A stretch of 64,000 nucleotides of DNA, from positions 124,001 to 188,000 of the forward strand of contig MU839827.1 in assembly GCA_030411725.1 (NCBI GenBank), in the 5' to 3' direction. The DNA comes from Echria macrotheca. Taxonomy: Eukaryota; Ascomycota; Sordariomycetes; Sordariales; Schizotheciaceae. The translations under genes were made by a program, and so were the position numbers. The notes under the pieces were generated by a model. That model searched no databases and was not told the origin of the DNA. It was given only the letters and a program-made list of their open reading frames with translations. Of this stretch, positions 31,899 through 41,662 are shown in pieces. The first letter of the stretch is position 1; each line of letters starts with the position of its first letter.

Positions 31899-32628
31899 AT
31901 GACGCAACAGTATAACCGCGCGTCCTCGGGTTCAGGGCGCGTCGGTGGACGAGTGTCAAGATATGAACATGGGATGGAAAATGAAGTTTATTACGTGTAC
32001 GAGAGTATTGAACGGGCCACGACAAAATGGGAGGCACTCAACGGGGGTGTCCGTCGATTTTAGCATCGTTCCGCCGCCATCATTATGGCGGATCTCTCTT
32101 TCCTTTTTGTATATGGTTGGGACGGGATAGGGGACAGACCGAGCTGAGATGCCGGTCCTCGAGAAATCGAGTTGGGGGCCAGGAACGTGTATATAGTCAG
32201 GGCAACCGCCAATACAGAATACCCACGTCCAGATTTGTATTTGCAGCCGTTCTTGCCGCTACGTTTCGTGTGGGTGGGGACCGCGAGCTGTGGTCAGAAG
32301 TTCGAGGTCACCATGTTGATCACAACCTTACCACCACCTGATTAATAATAGAGAATAAAGCATCATATCAACATGAACCCATGTGGTAATTGTGGGTGTG
32401 GGGGGCGGAAGAGCCGGAACTTGGTCGGCGGTGGGCTGCCGGCGGGTGACGGCTAAAACCGGCCCGTTTTCGAACTGCCAACTGCCAACTACCAAAAATT
32501 TACTCTCTTCGTCCCTTGTCGCGAACATCGTGACGACAAAACACACTCACTCATCCTCTAAGAAGCCGCCCGTCCTCCGAGATTTCGTCCCGCTATCCTT
32601 CCTTCAATCCCAAGATGCGCCACTAATA
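31899..32628. other. Intergenic, heme-lyase promoter
   Basis: KGD4 3' region and the upstream region of the heme lyase gene. The heme lyase frame stays open back to 32383, but that extension lacks family character. Confidence 0.5.
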
Positions 32629-33570
32629 ATGCATACCGACCTACTCGATACCGTCCTCGTCAGCGCCAAAGACTCGCCGACCGCGGCGGCGCCTCCTCCG
32701 CATCCTCCTCCCGCAGCCGCCATGAAAGACGCAACGCCCGCGCCGGCCGGCGACGAGGCCAAATGTCCCGTCGACCACAAGACGCGCGAGACCTGGCTCC
32801 AGCAAGCCCGCGCCGCCCCTCAACAACCACCCACCGCACCAGCTCAGCAACCACCCTCCCAGACCTCGTCGTCCTCGTCCTCGTCCACGTCCACGTCTTC
32901 CTCCTGGTCATCATGGCTCCGACTCCCCTTCACCAGCCAAACCTCCACGCCCCAACCGCAACCAACCACCAAAACTCTCCCACCGAACCACCCCCCGCTC
33001 GACGAACACCGCGTAATATCCAGCATCCCCCGCTCCCCCACCTCCTCGGACCCAACAACCTGCCCCGTAAACGCAAACGCCGAATCCCCCCCGGGGACCA
33101 CTCCCGAAACCTCATCCTCCGGAAACTGGATCTACCCCTCAGAGAAGATGTTCTTCGACGCCATGCGCCGCAAGGGCTTCGACAGCCACTCCGCGGCAGA
33201 CATGAAGACGGTAGTGCCCATCCACAACGCGGTCAACGAGCGCGCGTGGGCCGAGATCCTGCGCTGGGAACAGCCCTACGCCACGGCCCAGTGCGGCGGG
33301 CCGAAGCTGCATTCCTTTGCCGGGCAGAGCACGCGGATGAGTCCCAAGGCGCGGGTTAACACGCTCCTGGGCTACACGGCGCCGTTTGATCGGCACGACT
33401 GGGTCGTGGATAGGTGCGGGACGCAGGTCGAGTACGTGATTGACTTTTATGCGGGGCGGAGTGATGGGAAGGGGGCGGGCAAGTTGAATTTTTATCTGGA
33501 TGTTAGGCCAAAGTTGAATAGCTGGGAGGGCATCAAGATGCGGGCTTTGAGGGCTACTGGGTTGGCGTAG
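32629..33570 (+). CDS. Holocytochrome c-type heme lyase
   Basis: Single exon, 313 residues from MHTDLLDTVLVSAKDSP. Two CPV heme-regulatory motifs (KCPVDHKTRETW near residue 46 and TTCPVNANAE near residue 150) flank a long Pro/Ser/Thr-rich linker. The catalytic domain follows: GNWIYPSEKMFFDAMRRKG, VPIHNAVNERAWAEILRWE, GYTAPFDRHDWVVDRCG, VEYVIDFYAG. These enzymes attach heme to apocytochrome c in the mitochondrial intermembrane space. Fungi have separate lyases for cytochrome c and c1; the sequence seems nearer the cytochrome c enzyme (Cyc3), but this is not certain, so no symbol is given. It converges on the RUS-family gene. Confidence 0.9.
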   Translation: MHTDLLDTVLVSAKDSPTAAAPPPHPPPAAAMKDATPAPAGDEAKCPVDHKTRETWLQQARAAPQQPPTAPAQQPPSQTSSSSSSSTSTSSSWSSWLRLPFTSQTSTPQPQPTTKTLPPNHPPLDEHRVISSIPRSPTSSDPTTCPVNANAESPPGTTPETSSSGNWIYPSEKMFFDAMRRKGFDSHSAADMKTVVPIHNAVNERAWAEILRWEQPYATAQCGGPKLHSFAGQSTRMSPKARVNTLLGYTAPFDRHDWVVDRCGTQVEYVIDFYAGRSDGKGAGKLNFYLDVRPKLNSWEGIKMRALRATGLA

Positions 33571-33869
33571 AGATGTAAGAAAGGAGAAATGTATAAATAC
33601 AATGTGTATAACTAGATGGCTCCGCTCAGAAGCTGGAAGACAAGGCATTGGGGGCGTTGGGAAGAGAATGATGAACTCGTTGACAATACGATTCTCTGTA
33701 TAATAACATAAAAAAAGGCGCAGTGAGTAGCTGCGTGGTATCTCATTATTGCATTCCCGGCCGCTCGCCGTATTATCTTGACCCGTCAAGAAGCCGTCGT
33801 TTCCGCCCGTTTATAACATAAATATACATGGCCATTCCCACCCCACCTGTAATCCATATGCTCTGACAC

Positions 33870-35296
33870 CTAATCATGCTTGCCCTCCGGCCGCCCAAAC
33901 TGGCTCGAATCCTTCTCCCCCTCGCCGACCCGCACGCGGATGGGCAGCCTCGTCTCGAGCGCGTTGACCTCGAGATCCCACCCCGCCGCATGGAGGGCCG
34001 CAAAGATGCTCTGCTTTTGCTCCTCCGACACGTAGCCGAGCGGCATCTCGTTCTCGTAGTGCGACTGCAGCCCGTCCTTGAGCGCCGACTCAAAGTGGTA
34101 CGCGTGGTTGACCGCGTCGAACCAGGCAGACAGCGCCTGATGTGCAGCTTTCCCGGTGTTGCTGCTATGGTTTCCCCCGCCGCTGGACTCTTTCAGGGCC
34201 AGTCGCATGTAGAAGCTGCCGCCGCGGTGCCACACGCCCAAAAAGTAGCCGGGTGCCTCGAGGTCGTACCGGTGGTATCCGCGCGGGTTCCAGCTGCGTA
34301 TGTCGGCATACGTGCCGAAATCGCAGAATCCCCGGTACTCGCCCGTCTTGCTCTCAATGTTGCCCCGGCCACGCAGTAATATGCTCTCGCGATCGGCGGC
34401 CTGGGCGGGCGTGAGCACGACGCCATGATCAAGCCACGCGCGGAAGACGATGGTGGCCCGTTGTCGGTTGAGCGTGCGCATGCGCACGCTCCGCACAGCC
34501 TGGTAGTTCATCATGAGATGCATGCCCGCCAGAAACACCATCAGCAGCCACACCGTCTGCTTGTCCTCGACCATGCGCACCACCAGCGTGCCAGCCAGCA
34601 TGCCCATCAGACTAACCACCGTCTCCTGCGATGCCTCCTTCGCATTGAGCTCCGCCAAATTCCCCGTCAGCGCAAAGTGCGCCGACAGACTCGCCTTGCT
34701 AGCATTCGCAGCCACGCCGCACAGCGAGCGCAACACGCCCGCCGAGACAATCACCCCCAGCTTAGGCAGATACGGAAGCGCCGGCGTCAGGAGGTCGAGG
34801 AACTGCGCGCTGTCGTTGAAGATATCGGCCAGGAACCGGTAGAACTTGCACTCGGGCTCGATCGCCTGGCCCATGCGGTGCGCGAACAGGATGGTAGCCA
34901 CGCGCGAGATCGTGTCGCCCGTGATCTTGAGGATCAGCGCGCCCGTCGGCGACGACGACGAGTCGCCCACCCCCAGACCCTCGAGCACCGCTCGGCTCGC
35001 GAGCAGCGACGTGATCGACGACGCGAACGCCTGCAGCGAGTCGAATGTCTGGTAGGCGAGGTAGTCCTCCGTCACCGTGTGCGGGTACCCGGCGGGCAGG
35101 AAGGCGTAGAGGATGGCCTTGGCGAGGGGGACCTCTGTTTTCTCCTGTTGTACCATCACCAAGTGTCAGTATGATTTTATCTCCAAAGGTGGCAGGATAA
35201 TGCAAAACGCACGCCTCGCAGCGCCTCGCCCGTGACGTCGGTGTATGTGCAGAGCACATCGCCCGCCGGGTCGATGTCGTAGACCTTCTTGCTCAT
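33870..35296 (-). CDS. RUS (root UVB sensitive) / DUF647 family protein
   Basis: Predicted 452 residues. Exon 1 is 35296-35213, a 68-nt intron (35212-35145) follows, and exon 2 is 35144-33870. Family signatures are clear: AFLPAGYPHTVTEDYLAYQT, WDSL-like FDSLQAFASS, LLASRAVLEGLGVGD, ECKFYRFLADIFNDSAQFLD, GNLAELNAKEASQETVVSLM. A hydrophobic segment follows (VWLLMVFLAGMHLMM). Plant RUS proteins act in UV-B response and auxin transport; fungal homologs have no settled role. The ~200-residue C-terminal part (DIRSWNPRGYHRYD, LEVNALETRLPIRV) is typical of fungal members. Confidence 0.88.
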
Positions 35297-35626
35297 GGCG
35301 CCGTCGTCGACATTGGCGTGCGTGGTGATGCAGCGACGCCGTCGTGGGCGACTATCGAGCAACACGAATCCCGCAGCAGCACGCGACTGTGGTTCATGAA
35401 TCCGGCGGAATGGAAACGTCGCGGTATTCGTGAATTTAGATTGCCTGCTCCAATTGCGGCACGGCACAGCAGCTGCTTGGCGCCTGACGTAAAGGGCTGC
35501 GCACCCCTGCAGCTGCCACTCAACAGCTCCGGCAATCAATCCGATCTCCTCGCTGTTTTGCACATCAAATGGCAACGACTTTTCTATCCTGAATTTCTAA
35601 GGGGTAATAACGCGACTGGCTAGCAT
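35297..35626. other. Intergenic
   Basis: Promoter of the RUS-family gene and 3' end of the decarboxylase gene. No further feature. Confidence 0.5.
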
Positions 35627-36870
35627 CTAATTCTTGACCGGGCTCCCGTCCTCGGCCACCAGATACTGATCCGTCTTCTCCGGCCCCTCTCCGACACCCG
35701 TCAAAATGACCCGGCTTACGCCTCCCTTGAGGAGACTCGCGACTCCCTCGTCCAACGACATCGTCGGCTTCAGCCCAGAAATGACCGAACGCTTCCACCC
35801 CTCCACCTCGCCGCCGATTACATGATAGAAGGTCCCAACAACAGCCTCGGTATCCTTCTCGAGATAATAAATGACGGCGTTCGGGCCTGCGTCGAACGTG
35901 TATGCGGCAATTGTCCTGCCAGCAGCGGCGTTGATGGCCTCGACGGCGCGGATGGCAGCCCTCGAAACATCATTCATATAAAAGATAGGCGGATACGTGT
36001 CGGCGCACGTGGCGTGGAACGAGTTGGAGTCGCGCATCGTGACCTCGGCGAACGCGGCAAAGTCGCGCTCGGCGATGGCCTTCTCCATCCGCTCCATGTT
36101 CTCCGGCACGACGCGGGTGATGCGCTCCTGGAAGAGCCCCGACGTCGCCACTGTCTGCTGCATGCCCGACGTCGAGCTGACGCCCTTCTTGGCCGCCGAA
36201 GCGACGAGGATCAGCGCCCGCATCTCTGGCCAGTGTGCGGCCTCGGCCACCTGGTCCGCCATCGAGTCGCTGCCGTCCGCCGCCGAGCCCATCCTCCATG
36301 CCACGTACCCGCCGAACAGACTGCGGCAGGCCGAGCCGGAGCCCTGGCGCGCGATCTTGCTGAGCTCCGACGGCGATGCCGGCAGCTCGTATAGGTTGGC
36401 GACCGCCCTGACGAGCGCGGCAAAACCGGCGGCAGAGGATGCCAAGCCGGCGGCAGTGGGGAAGTTATTCTCGGAGACGAGTCTCAGGGGGAAGGTTGAC
36501 AGCTTGGGCAGCGACGGGTCGGCGGCCTCGAGAGCGGCGCGGCGGGCGCGGAGCTCGCGGAAGCAAGCCTGTGTTCGAGCGCCTGAGACATCGGAGGGCT
36601 CGCCATTGAGGAGCAGGGAGTCGCCTTCCGAGGCGGGGTACGTAGCTGAGCACGAGGCGGTCGTGAGGGTGCGGAGGTCGGCCTGCGAGAGCGTGACAGA
36701 GAGCGAGCTGTTGGTCGGGAGGTTCAACTTGGGATCGCGCTTGCCCCAGTACCTGTTGTCGCACGTCAGTTGGGTATCAGTCAAGGGGTCCAGTCTTGTG
36801 GGACGTACTTGACCACGGCGATGTTGACCGGGGCCGTGGTGCTGGCCCGATAGACGGTAGTGTCGGCCAT
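35627..36870 (-). CDS. ERG19: Diphosphomevalonate decarboxylase (ergosterol pathway)
   Basis: Predicted 395 residues, the usual length for this enzyme. Exon 1 is 36870-36809, a 56-nt intron (36808-36753) follows, and exon 2 is 36752-35627. The splice rebuilds the signature APVNIAVVKYWGKRDPKLNL followed by PTNSSLSVTL. The ATP-binding GHMP motif FPTAAGLASSAAGFAAL, the RQGSGSACRSLFGGYVAW region and the AYTFDAGPNAVIYYLEKD region are intact. It converts mevalonate diphosphate to isopentenyl diphosphate using ATP, in the cytosol, feeding ergosterol and other isoprenoids. The gene (also called MVD1) appears complete. Confidence 0.95.
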
Positions 36871-37476
36871 GGCGGTAGAGGCTGTTTCAAAAAGTTCTTT
36901 GAAGCAGAGAGGGAAACCGTCAACCGAACTGGTCCCTGGCAGGTCCTTAAGCTGGAGATTAATTAGGTCTGGCGGTCAAGTTTCTTCGGGGCTCAGCCGG
37001 CGGGGTATTTTTGCGAGAGTCGAGACCCGAACACCGCTATCCCGACGACTGGACCCCACCACAGCAACTCTGCGGCGCGGGGTGCCTGGCCCGTGTGTGG
37101 GTGGGCTGGTGGGGCGGGCTACAGTGGGGTCGGCAATCCATTGGCTTCCCAAAGACTTGGACTTCGATCACATCGACACATTTCACACAGCAACACCGAA
37201 GGTTCATGTTCCACCAAAACCAACGTCAATTCAAGTCCACCACTCATACTTTTCCATCCAAACTCTTGCCCCGAAGGCCTAAATACAGCTGTGCCATCCA
37301 TGTAGAAATCCATTCCATGGTTCGCCTAAAAAGATATCCTTGCACACATGCACCCGACCTGAACCCCATCTGAAAAGTCCATACGCTCCGTCATGATATT
37401 CAAGCCCATGTCCTCCCGTCATATCATTCAATCTTGTCCTCCCATCGATCCAAAAAGCCATGTTCCAACAAGTCGC
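36871..37476. other. Intergenic, no gene seen
   Basis: Promoter of ERG19 and 3' region of the acidic hypothetical gene. Frames around 37000-37370 lack recognisable motifs. Confidence 0.5.
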
Positions 37477-38178
37477 TCAACGGAGTCTCAGAGTCGTTCC
37501 CATTCCCGGGCCCCAAGCAGGCATCTGTCGGGGGGGCATCTGTCGGGGGGGCATCTGTCGGCGACGCGGCAGCGAAAGTAAGTCGTTTGCGGGTTGCTCT
37601 TCGTTTGCTGGTTGTTCTTCGTGTTCGATCGCCCAGAAGATCTGGGGCTCTTCGTTCTCCTCGTCGTGACTCTCATCATCACTATCGTCGCTGTTCTCAT
37701 CGCTCATTTGGTCCTCCTCGAGGTCCGCCTGGAGGTCCTCATATTCCTGGCGGTACTTGTGGTTCTCGATGAGTCGAAGCGCCTGTTCGTCTGTCTTCTG
37801 GAGCCAGTCGTTGGCGAAGTGGAACTGGCCTCGCGCGAGACACTTGCAGAAGGAGATGGCGCGGTGCTGGCGTGCCCTGCGGGCAAGTTCTTTATCGGTG
37901 TCGGTAGGATACGGCAGGAACGTATCGATCATGTATTTGTCGTCATCCTGCCATGGATGTGCTTCGGCGAAGGCGAAGATCCATTCGCACAGCACGTCGG
38001 GTGCTACGTCGGTCTGGTGGATGAATCGTGCCAGCCGAACCACCTGCCGGTCGCGGAGGTGTTGTTTTTGGGCTTCCGGAGTCTCGACGTAATTGCGTTC
38101 GACGCGTTCCCGGAGTATGCTGGCGTCTGCTTGGGCGATCATCTGGGTGATGATGGTCTCGCCGAAGATGCTGGACAT
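37477..38178 (-). CDS. Hypothetical helical acidic protein with PRQMP repeats
   Basis: 233 residues from MSSIFGETIITQMIAQADAS. The frame stays open upstream, but that part is a 77-bp tandem repeat, so it is left out. The N-terminal ~130 residues are helical with hydrophobic spacing (VVRLARFIHQTDVAPDVLCE, WIFAFAEAHPWQDDDKYMID). A long acidic tract follows (DLEEDQMSDENSDDSDDESH), then short repeats EEQPAN (x2) and PRQMP (x3). No family recognised. Confidence 0.6.
   Translation of the reverse strand: MSSIFGETIITQMIAQADASILRERVERNYVETPEAQKQHLRDRQVVRLARFIHQTDVAPDVLCEWIFAFAEAHPWQDDDKYMIDTFLPYPTDTDKELARRARQHRAISFCKCLARGQFHFANDWLQKTDEQALRLIENHKYRQEYEDLQADLEEDQMSDENSDDSDDESHDEENEEPQIFWAIEHEEQPANEEQPANDLLSLPRRRQMPPRQMPPRQMPAWGPGMGTTLRLR
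37521..37561 (-). repeat. 15-bp tandem repeat, three copies, in coding sequence
   Basis: GCATCTGTCG followed by five G recurs at 37521, 37536 and 37551. On the minus strand it encodes PRQMP units near the C-terminus of the acidic hypothetical protein. Copy number could vary between strains. Confidence 0.85.
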
Positions 38179-38199
38179 CTTGAATGTTCGGTGACTCGT

Positions 38200-38353
38200 G
38201 TCTCGTCTGTGTGAGGTGCGCTTGTGTGGTGCGCTTGCGTGGTCGACTTGTGTCGTCGAATAGTGCCGAGTGGCTTGTCTCGTCTGTGTGAGGTGCGCTT
38301 GTGCGGTGCGCTTGTGTCGTCGACTTGTGTTGTCGAATAATACCGAGAGGCTT
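38200..38353. repeat. 77-bp tandem duplication upstream of hypothetical gene
   Basis: Two adjacent copies starting GTCTCGTCTGTGTGAGG at 38200 and 38277, with scattered differences. The unit contains shorter inner repeats (GTGCGCTTGTG). It ends 22 bp before the chosen ATG (minus strand), so it would lie in the 5' leader or proximal promoter. Confidence 0.8.
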
Positions 38354-38942
38354 GTGGTCGAGTTGTGGGCTCGAAGTGGAATAATCGGTACCGATGAAGG
38401 TGGGTAAACCGTTTGATAGCGAGTGTAGGTATAGTTCGAGTGCCTGGCTCGAGAGATTGATATGCAGAGATGAGAAATGAGAAAATGCACAGCAAGAACG
38501 AAAGGAATTCCAGGAGAAATTTTATACTGGTCTCATGCCAAAGCTCTGTGCTTCGAAAGCCTTACCCTAAGCTCGTAGCGAAGCTGCTAGTTGTGAGGGC
38601 TTTCGGCCGTTCCATTTATAGGTAGTCTCCGATATCACATGCATGGTGTCCTCTTGTTCAGCGGTTGCCAAAGTCAAACTTTGTTTATCATCGACGTGGC
38701 AAGTGGTGTTGAATTTAACTGTTGTCTAAGTACCTAATGGATGCAACTCTTTTCCATGGCTCCCACCAGCTCCGATCCTAGAGGCAGGCAATACTCAAGC
38801 AACAGTCGTATGAGGCCCTGTCACGACTTGAGAAGTTTCGGGGCCTCTTAAGGGTCCGGCCGGCGTGGGCTGGCTTATGGGTCTGGGTGTGCGTTAGTAA
38901 AACGCCGGACTCTGGAGAGTGGAAAACTTGGACACATGGCCG
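38354..38942. other. Intergenic, no gene seen
   Basis: Upstream region of the acidic hypothetical gene and 3' end of the four-TM gene. No recognisable element. Confidence 0.5.
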
Positions 38943-39575
38943 CTACACATACCCGGTAGTGTTCTTCTTCCTTCCCTCCGAGTAATACTTGATGACGACA
39001 ATCAAACCCTATTGACGTTAGCCACCGTGGCCAGCAGAAAGAGCAGAAACTTACCAGGATGGAACTCAACAAAAACGTGATGGCCGCCATGAACGAGAAG
39101 GCAAGCACCGCCCGCCACTGCGAACAGCCAGCGTACCCGATATCACCAGGCCCGTTGATGACCACAGGGTTCGCGTACCAGCCACCCCAGTAGTAGCCCC
39201 AGTAGTTCCAGTACCAGACCGAGTTGCAAGTGGCCGTGGCGACACGCTGGTTGAATTAGACCCAGCCGATATACTCGTGTAGAAAGGGATAGAACTTACC
39301 GTGACCAAAAGACAGAAGGCGACAAGCCACATAATAAACAAGGCAAAATCGGCTGGGAAGGCGAGGAAGGTGTAGTGAAACGGCGCAATGAATAAGATGG
39401 AGTAGAGGGTACTGATGCAGGCTAAGACGAGTGTGTAGATGAGCCTCGAGTCGTTGGAACCGCCGCCGACGATGACGACGTGGACGAAGCGGGCAACGAG
39501 GCCAAGCACCACGGCGGAGCACACGAGCTCCCAGACCCGGAGGATCACGCAGCAGATTCTTGATGTTGAGCCCAT
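38943..39575 (-). CDS. Four-TM MARVEL-like membrane protein
   Basis: Predicted 177 residues in three exons: 39575-39300, 39246-39055, 39008-38943. Introns are 53 and 46 nt, all phase 0 with GTAAGT donors. Four hydrophobic segments: ICCVILRVWELVCSAVVLGL, YTLVLACISTLYSILFIA, FALFIMWLVAFCLLVT, and AVLAFSFMAAITFLLSSIL running on into GLIVVI. An aromatic extracellular loop precedes TM4 (CNSVWYWNYWGYYWGGWY). Length, topology and the Arg in TM1 fit fungal MARVEL-domain proteins, which associate with plasma membrane domains. The Tyr/Trp-rich loop between two Cys is unusual. Confidence 0.8.
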
Positions 39576-40129
39576 GGTGAGTTGCTTGATTGATTTCCGC
39601 TTGTTTGGGTTCGAATGATAAAGTCACGTATGTCTGGAAGGGAAACGTTTCGGAAATGATCCTGGGTTATAAGAACTCATCACACATGTGGGCCTTTCTT
39701 CTTCACCATGGGACCGAATCTCTTGTTCTGATTGTTTGCGGAACAATTGCCATTGCGGCATCGCATCTCCCGGAACCAGGGTAAGGAATGGGTGGTCGTT
39801 TCTAGATCGCGCAGCTGTTTACAGATAACCGAAAACGGAAGTCACACAAAGGGTCCCTACAGTTACACAGCGGCAATTAGAGGACTGCCGTCACAACCGC
39901 TGTAAAGACTGCCTCCTGCGAGGTACGCCTTACCACACAGCCGTCTGGGGTACATAAAGAAAACTCCGGCAAATCCCCACATTTTGTGTGTTTCGTCTCA
40001 TCGTCACTGAGGAATACAGGTGACGTCACGCCCTCCTGGGATCACCCCCCGACTTCAGTCTTCTGCACTCTCACGATCTCACCACTGCAAACGTCAAGAC
40101 ACCGGAAACAGACACTGGGACGGAAAAAA
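39576..40129. promoter_or_regulatory. Divergent promoter region
   Basis: Separates the minus-strand MARVEL-like gene from the plus-strand HHE gene. No motif could be assigned with confidence. Confidence 0.4.
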
Positions 40130-40716
40130 ATGCCACAGATATCCGCCGTCGTCCGCGAGGACCACGCAAGGGTCCGTAAGGAGTTCCAGCGCCTCCTGCA
40201 CGCGAACCCCGAGGAGCGGGACCACCCGAACGACTTCATCTGGGCGCTCGACCGCTATCTGATTGTCGAGGATCTGGTCGTGACGCCGGCTATGGACAAT
40301 CATATCGCCCATGGCGGGGAGCGACACCGCAGACTTTCTGCCGACTTCGACAGCGTAAGTGCATCGCGTTTGTTGCGGGCCGTGGCTGATCACAGCTCCG
40401 TCAAATGCAGATGAATGCCAAGCTTCGGCACATGCGACAGTTTGAGCCGTCGGACCCCAGCTTCGATGCGGCGCTGCATGCCATCTGGGTCGACCTGGAG
40501 CCACACATTAGGGAAGAGGCTTCAGAGGATCTGGACCGGCTGGAGGAGGGCTTGTCGCGGAGCGAGTCGGAGTCGCTGGGACGAAAGTACGAGCACATCA
40601 CGCAGCTGCTGCAGAAGCCGTACGGGAAGGACGGAACGCCGGATGCGCGCACGCTGTCGGCCATCCTCGAGATGCCCCGCCAAGAGCTGTTGACCAAGAT
40701 CGGCGTATCTGGCTGA
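40130..40716 (+). CDS. Hemerythrin/HHE-type helical protein
   Basis: Predicted 176 residues. Exon 1 is 40130-40354, a 56-nt intron (40355-40410) follows, and exon 2 is 40411-40716. The start MPQISAVVREDHARVRKEFQ and the later DRYLIVEDLVVTPAMDNHI, GGERHRRLSADFD and VDLEPHIREEASEDL carry His/Glu residues at the spacing of HHE cation-binding four-helix bundles. Such proteins can bind iron and react with oxygen or nitric oxide; the activity here is inferred. The second half is divergent from textbook HHE, so one metal ligand may be missing. Confidence 0.75.
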
Positions 40717-41662
40717 TGTAGGTACTTGTACCACCTACCTTTTGCAGGTGCCGCGGATGAAGAGTGGTGATAATGGGGAAGGACCAAGAAGTTCTAAGAG
40801 GTTGATGGCGGCGGGGTAGCACCACAATTGACAAGTCCACGGCCTTCCACGTCGACGGGTGTCTGCTTGATAATGTGCTGCGACATGCAACGTGCCCCGG
40901 GTTCTGCGTTCCGTGCTTGGCTAGGATAAAAGCGATTTTGTTGAGCAGAAACAAGCAGGGACGCCAAACCATCAGGGCCCGGGCACGTGGGTGCTGCAAA
41001 CTGTGGAATCTGTTTGCACACCGACATTCTGGATGACGGAGACACACTAACTCAAAGCTGGTGGTGGCGCTTAGGTGCATTTCAGGTGTTGCTGTGTCAC
41101 CGAGCCGGCGAGGAAAACCGCAGCCGGGTCCGCAGAGCCGCCTCTTGTTCCGCAAAGTGCTGCTCTCCGGACGGCTGGCTGGACCACCGTGGCCGGCTTC
41201 CAGCTGTTCGGGAAGCGGAAAGAACGGAGCAACGGCGTCATGTGAGGGCAAACGTGTGGCAAGCGAGCAGCGGGCCGGTCGACCCCGCCAAGCTGCTAGG
41301 AGCACACAGCCACTCGGGCCCGCTCCGCAATCCTGATGCAGCGCGCTCGGCGAGGGAAGCGGGTGGGGCCCAGCGCGCTGTGATAGGACGGCGGTGCTTG
41401 CAGCCATGGATGTCTCCCCTTGGCAGAGGACATCACGCCCCTTCGGACTGGCAGCGACTGGCAACCGACCAGCTCCAGCGCAGCACCAAGCACCATCCAA
41501 GCACCCCGACCAGACAGGTGTGGCCTCGGTGCCGTGTGTGCGTGACATGCGAAGGCAAGAGGCGGCGTCTGGCAGGAATAATAAGCCATGGCCCGTCCAC
41601 TGCCTCCTGGTCGTTCTTTTCCCCCACGATTCGCTTCGTGCCAGCACTACACTTTCTATTGA
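40717..41662. other. ~950 bp upstream of the ENA ATPase, no gene
   Basis: GC-rich, with several open frames that do not look coding. Likely the long promoter and 5' leader of the cation ATPase. I could not assign calcineurin/Crz1-type or PacC-type sites with confidence. Confidence 0.45.

Noticed and set aside
34425..35174. 249-codon plus-strand frame
   Set aside because: Arg/His-rich antisense shadow of the RUS-family gene, which has clear family motifs on the other strand.
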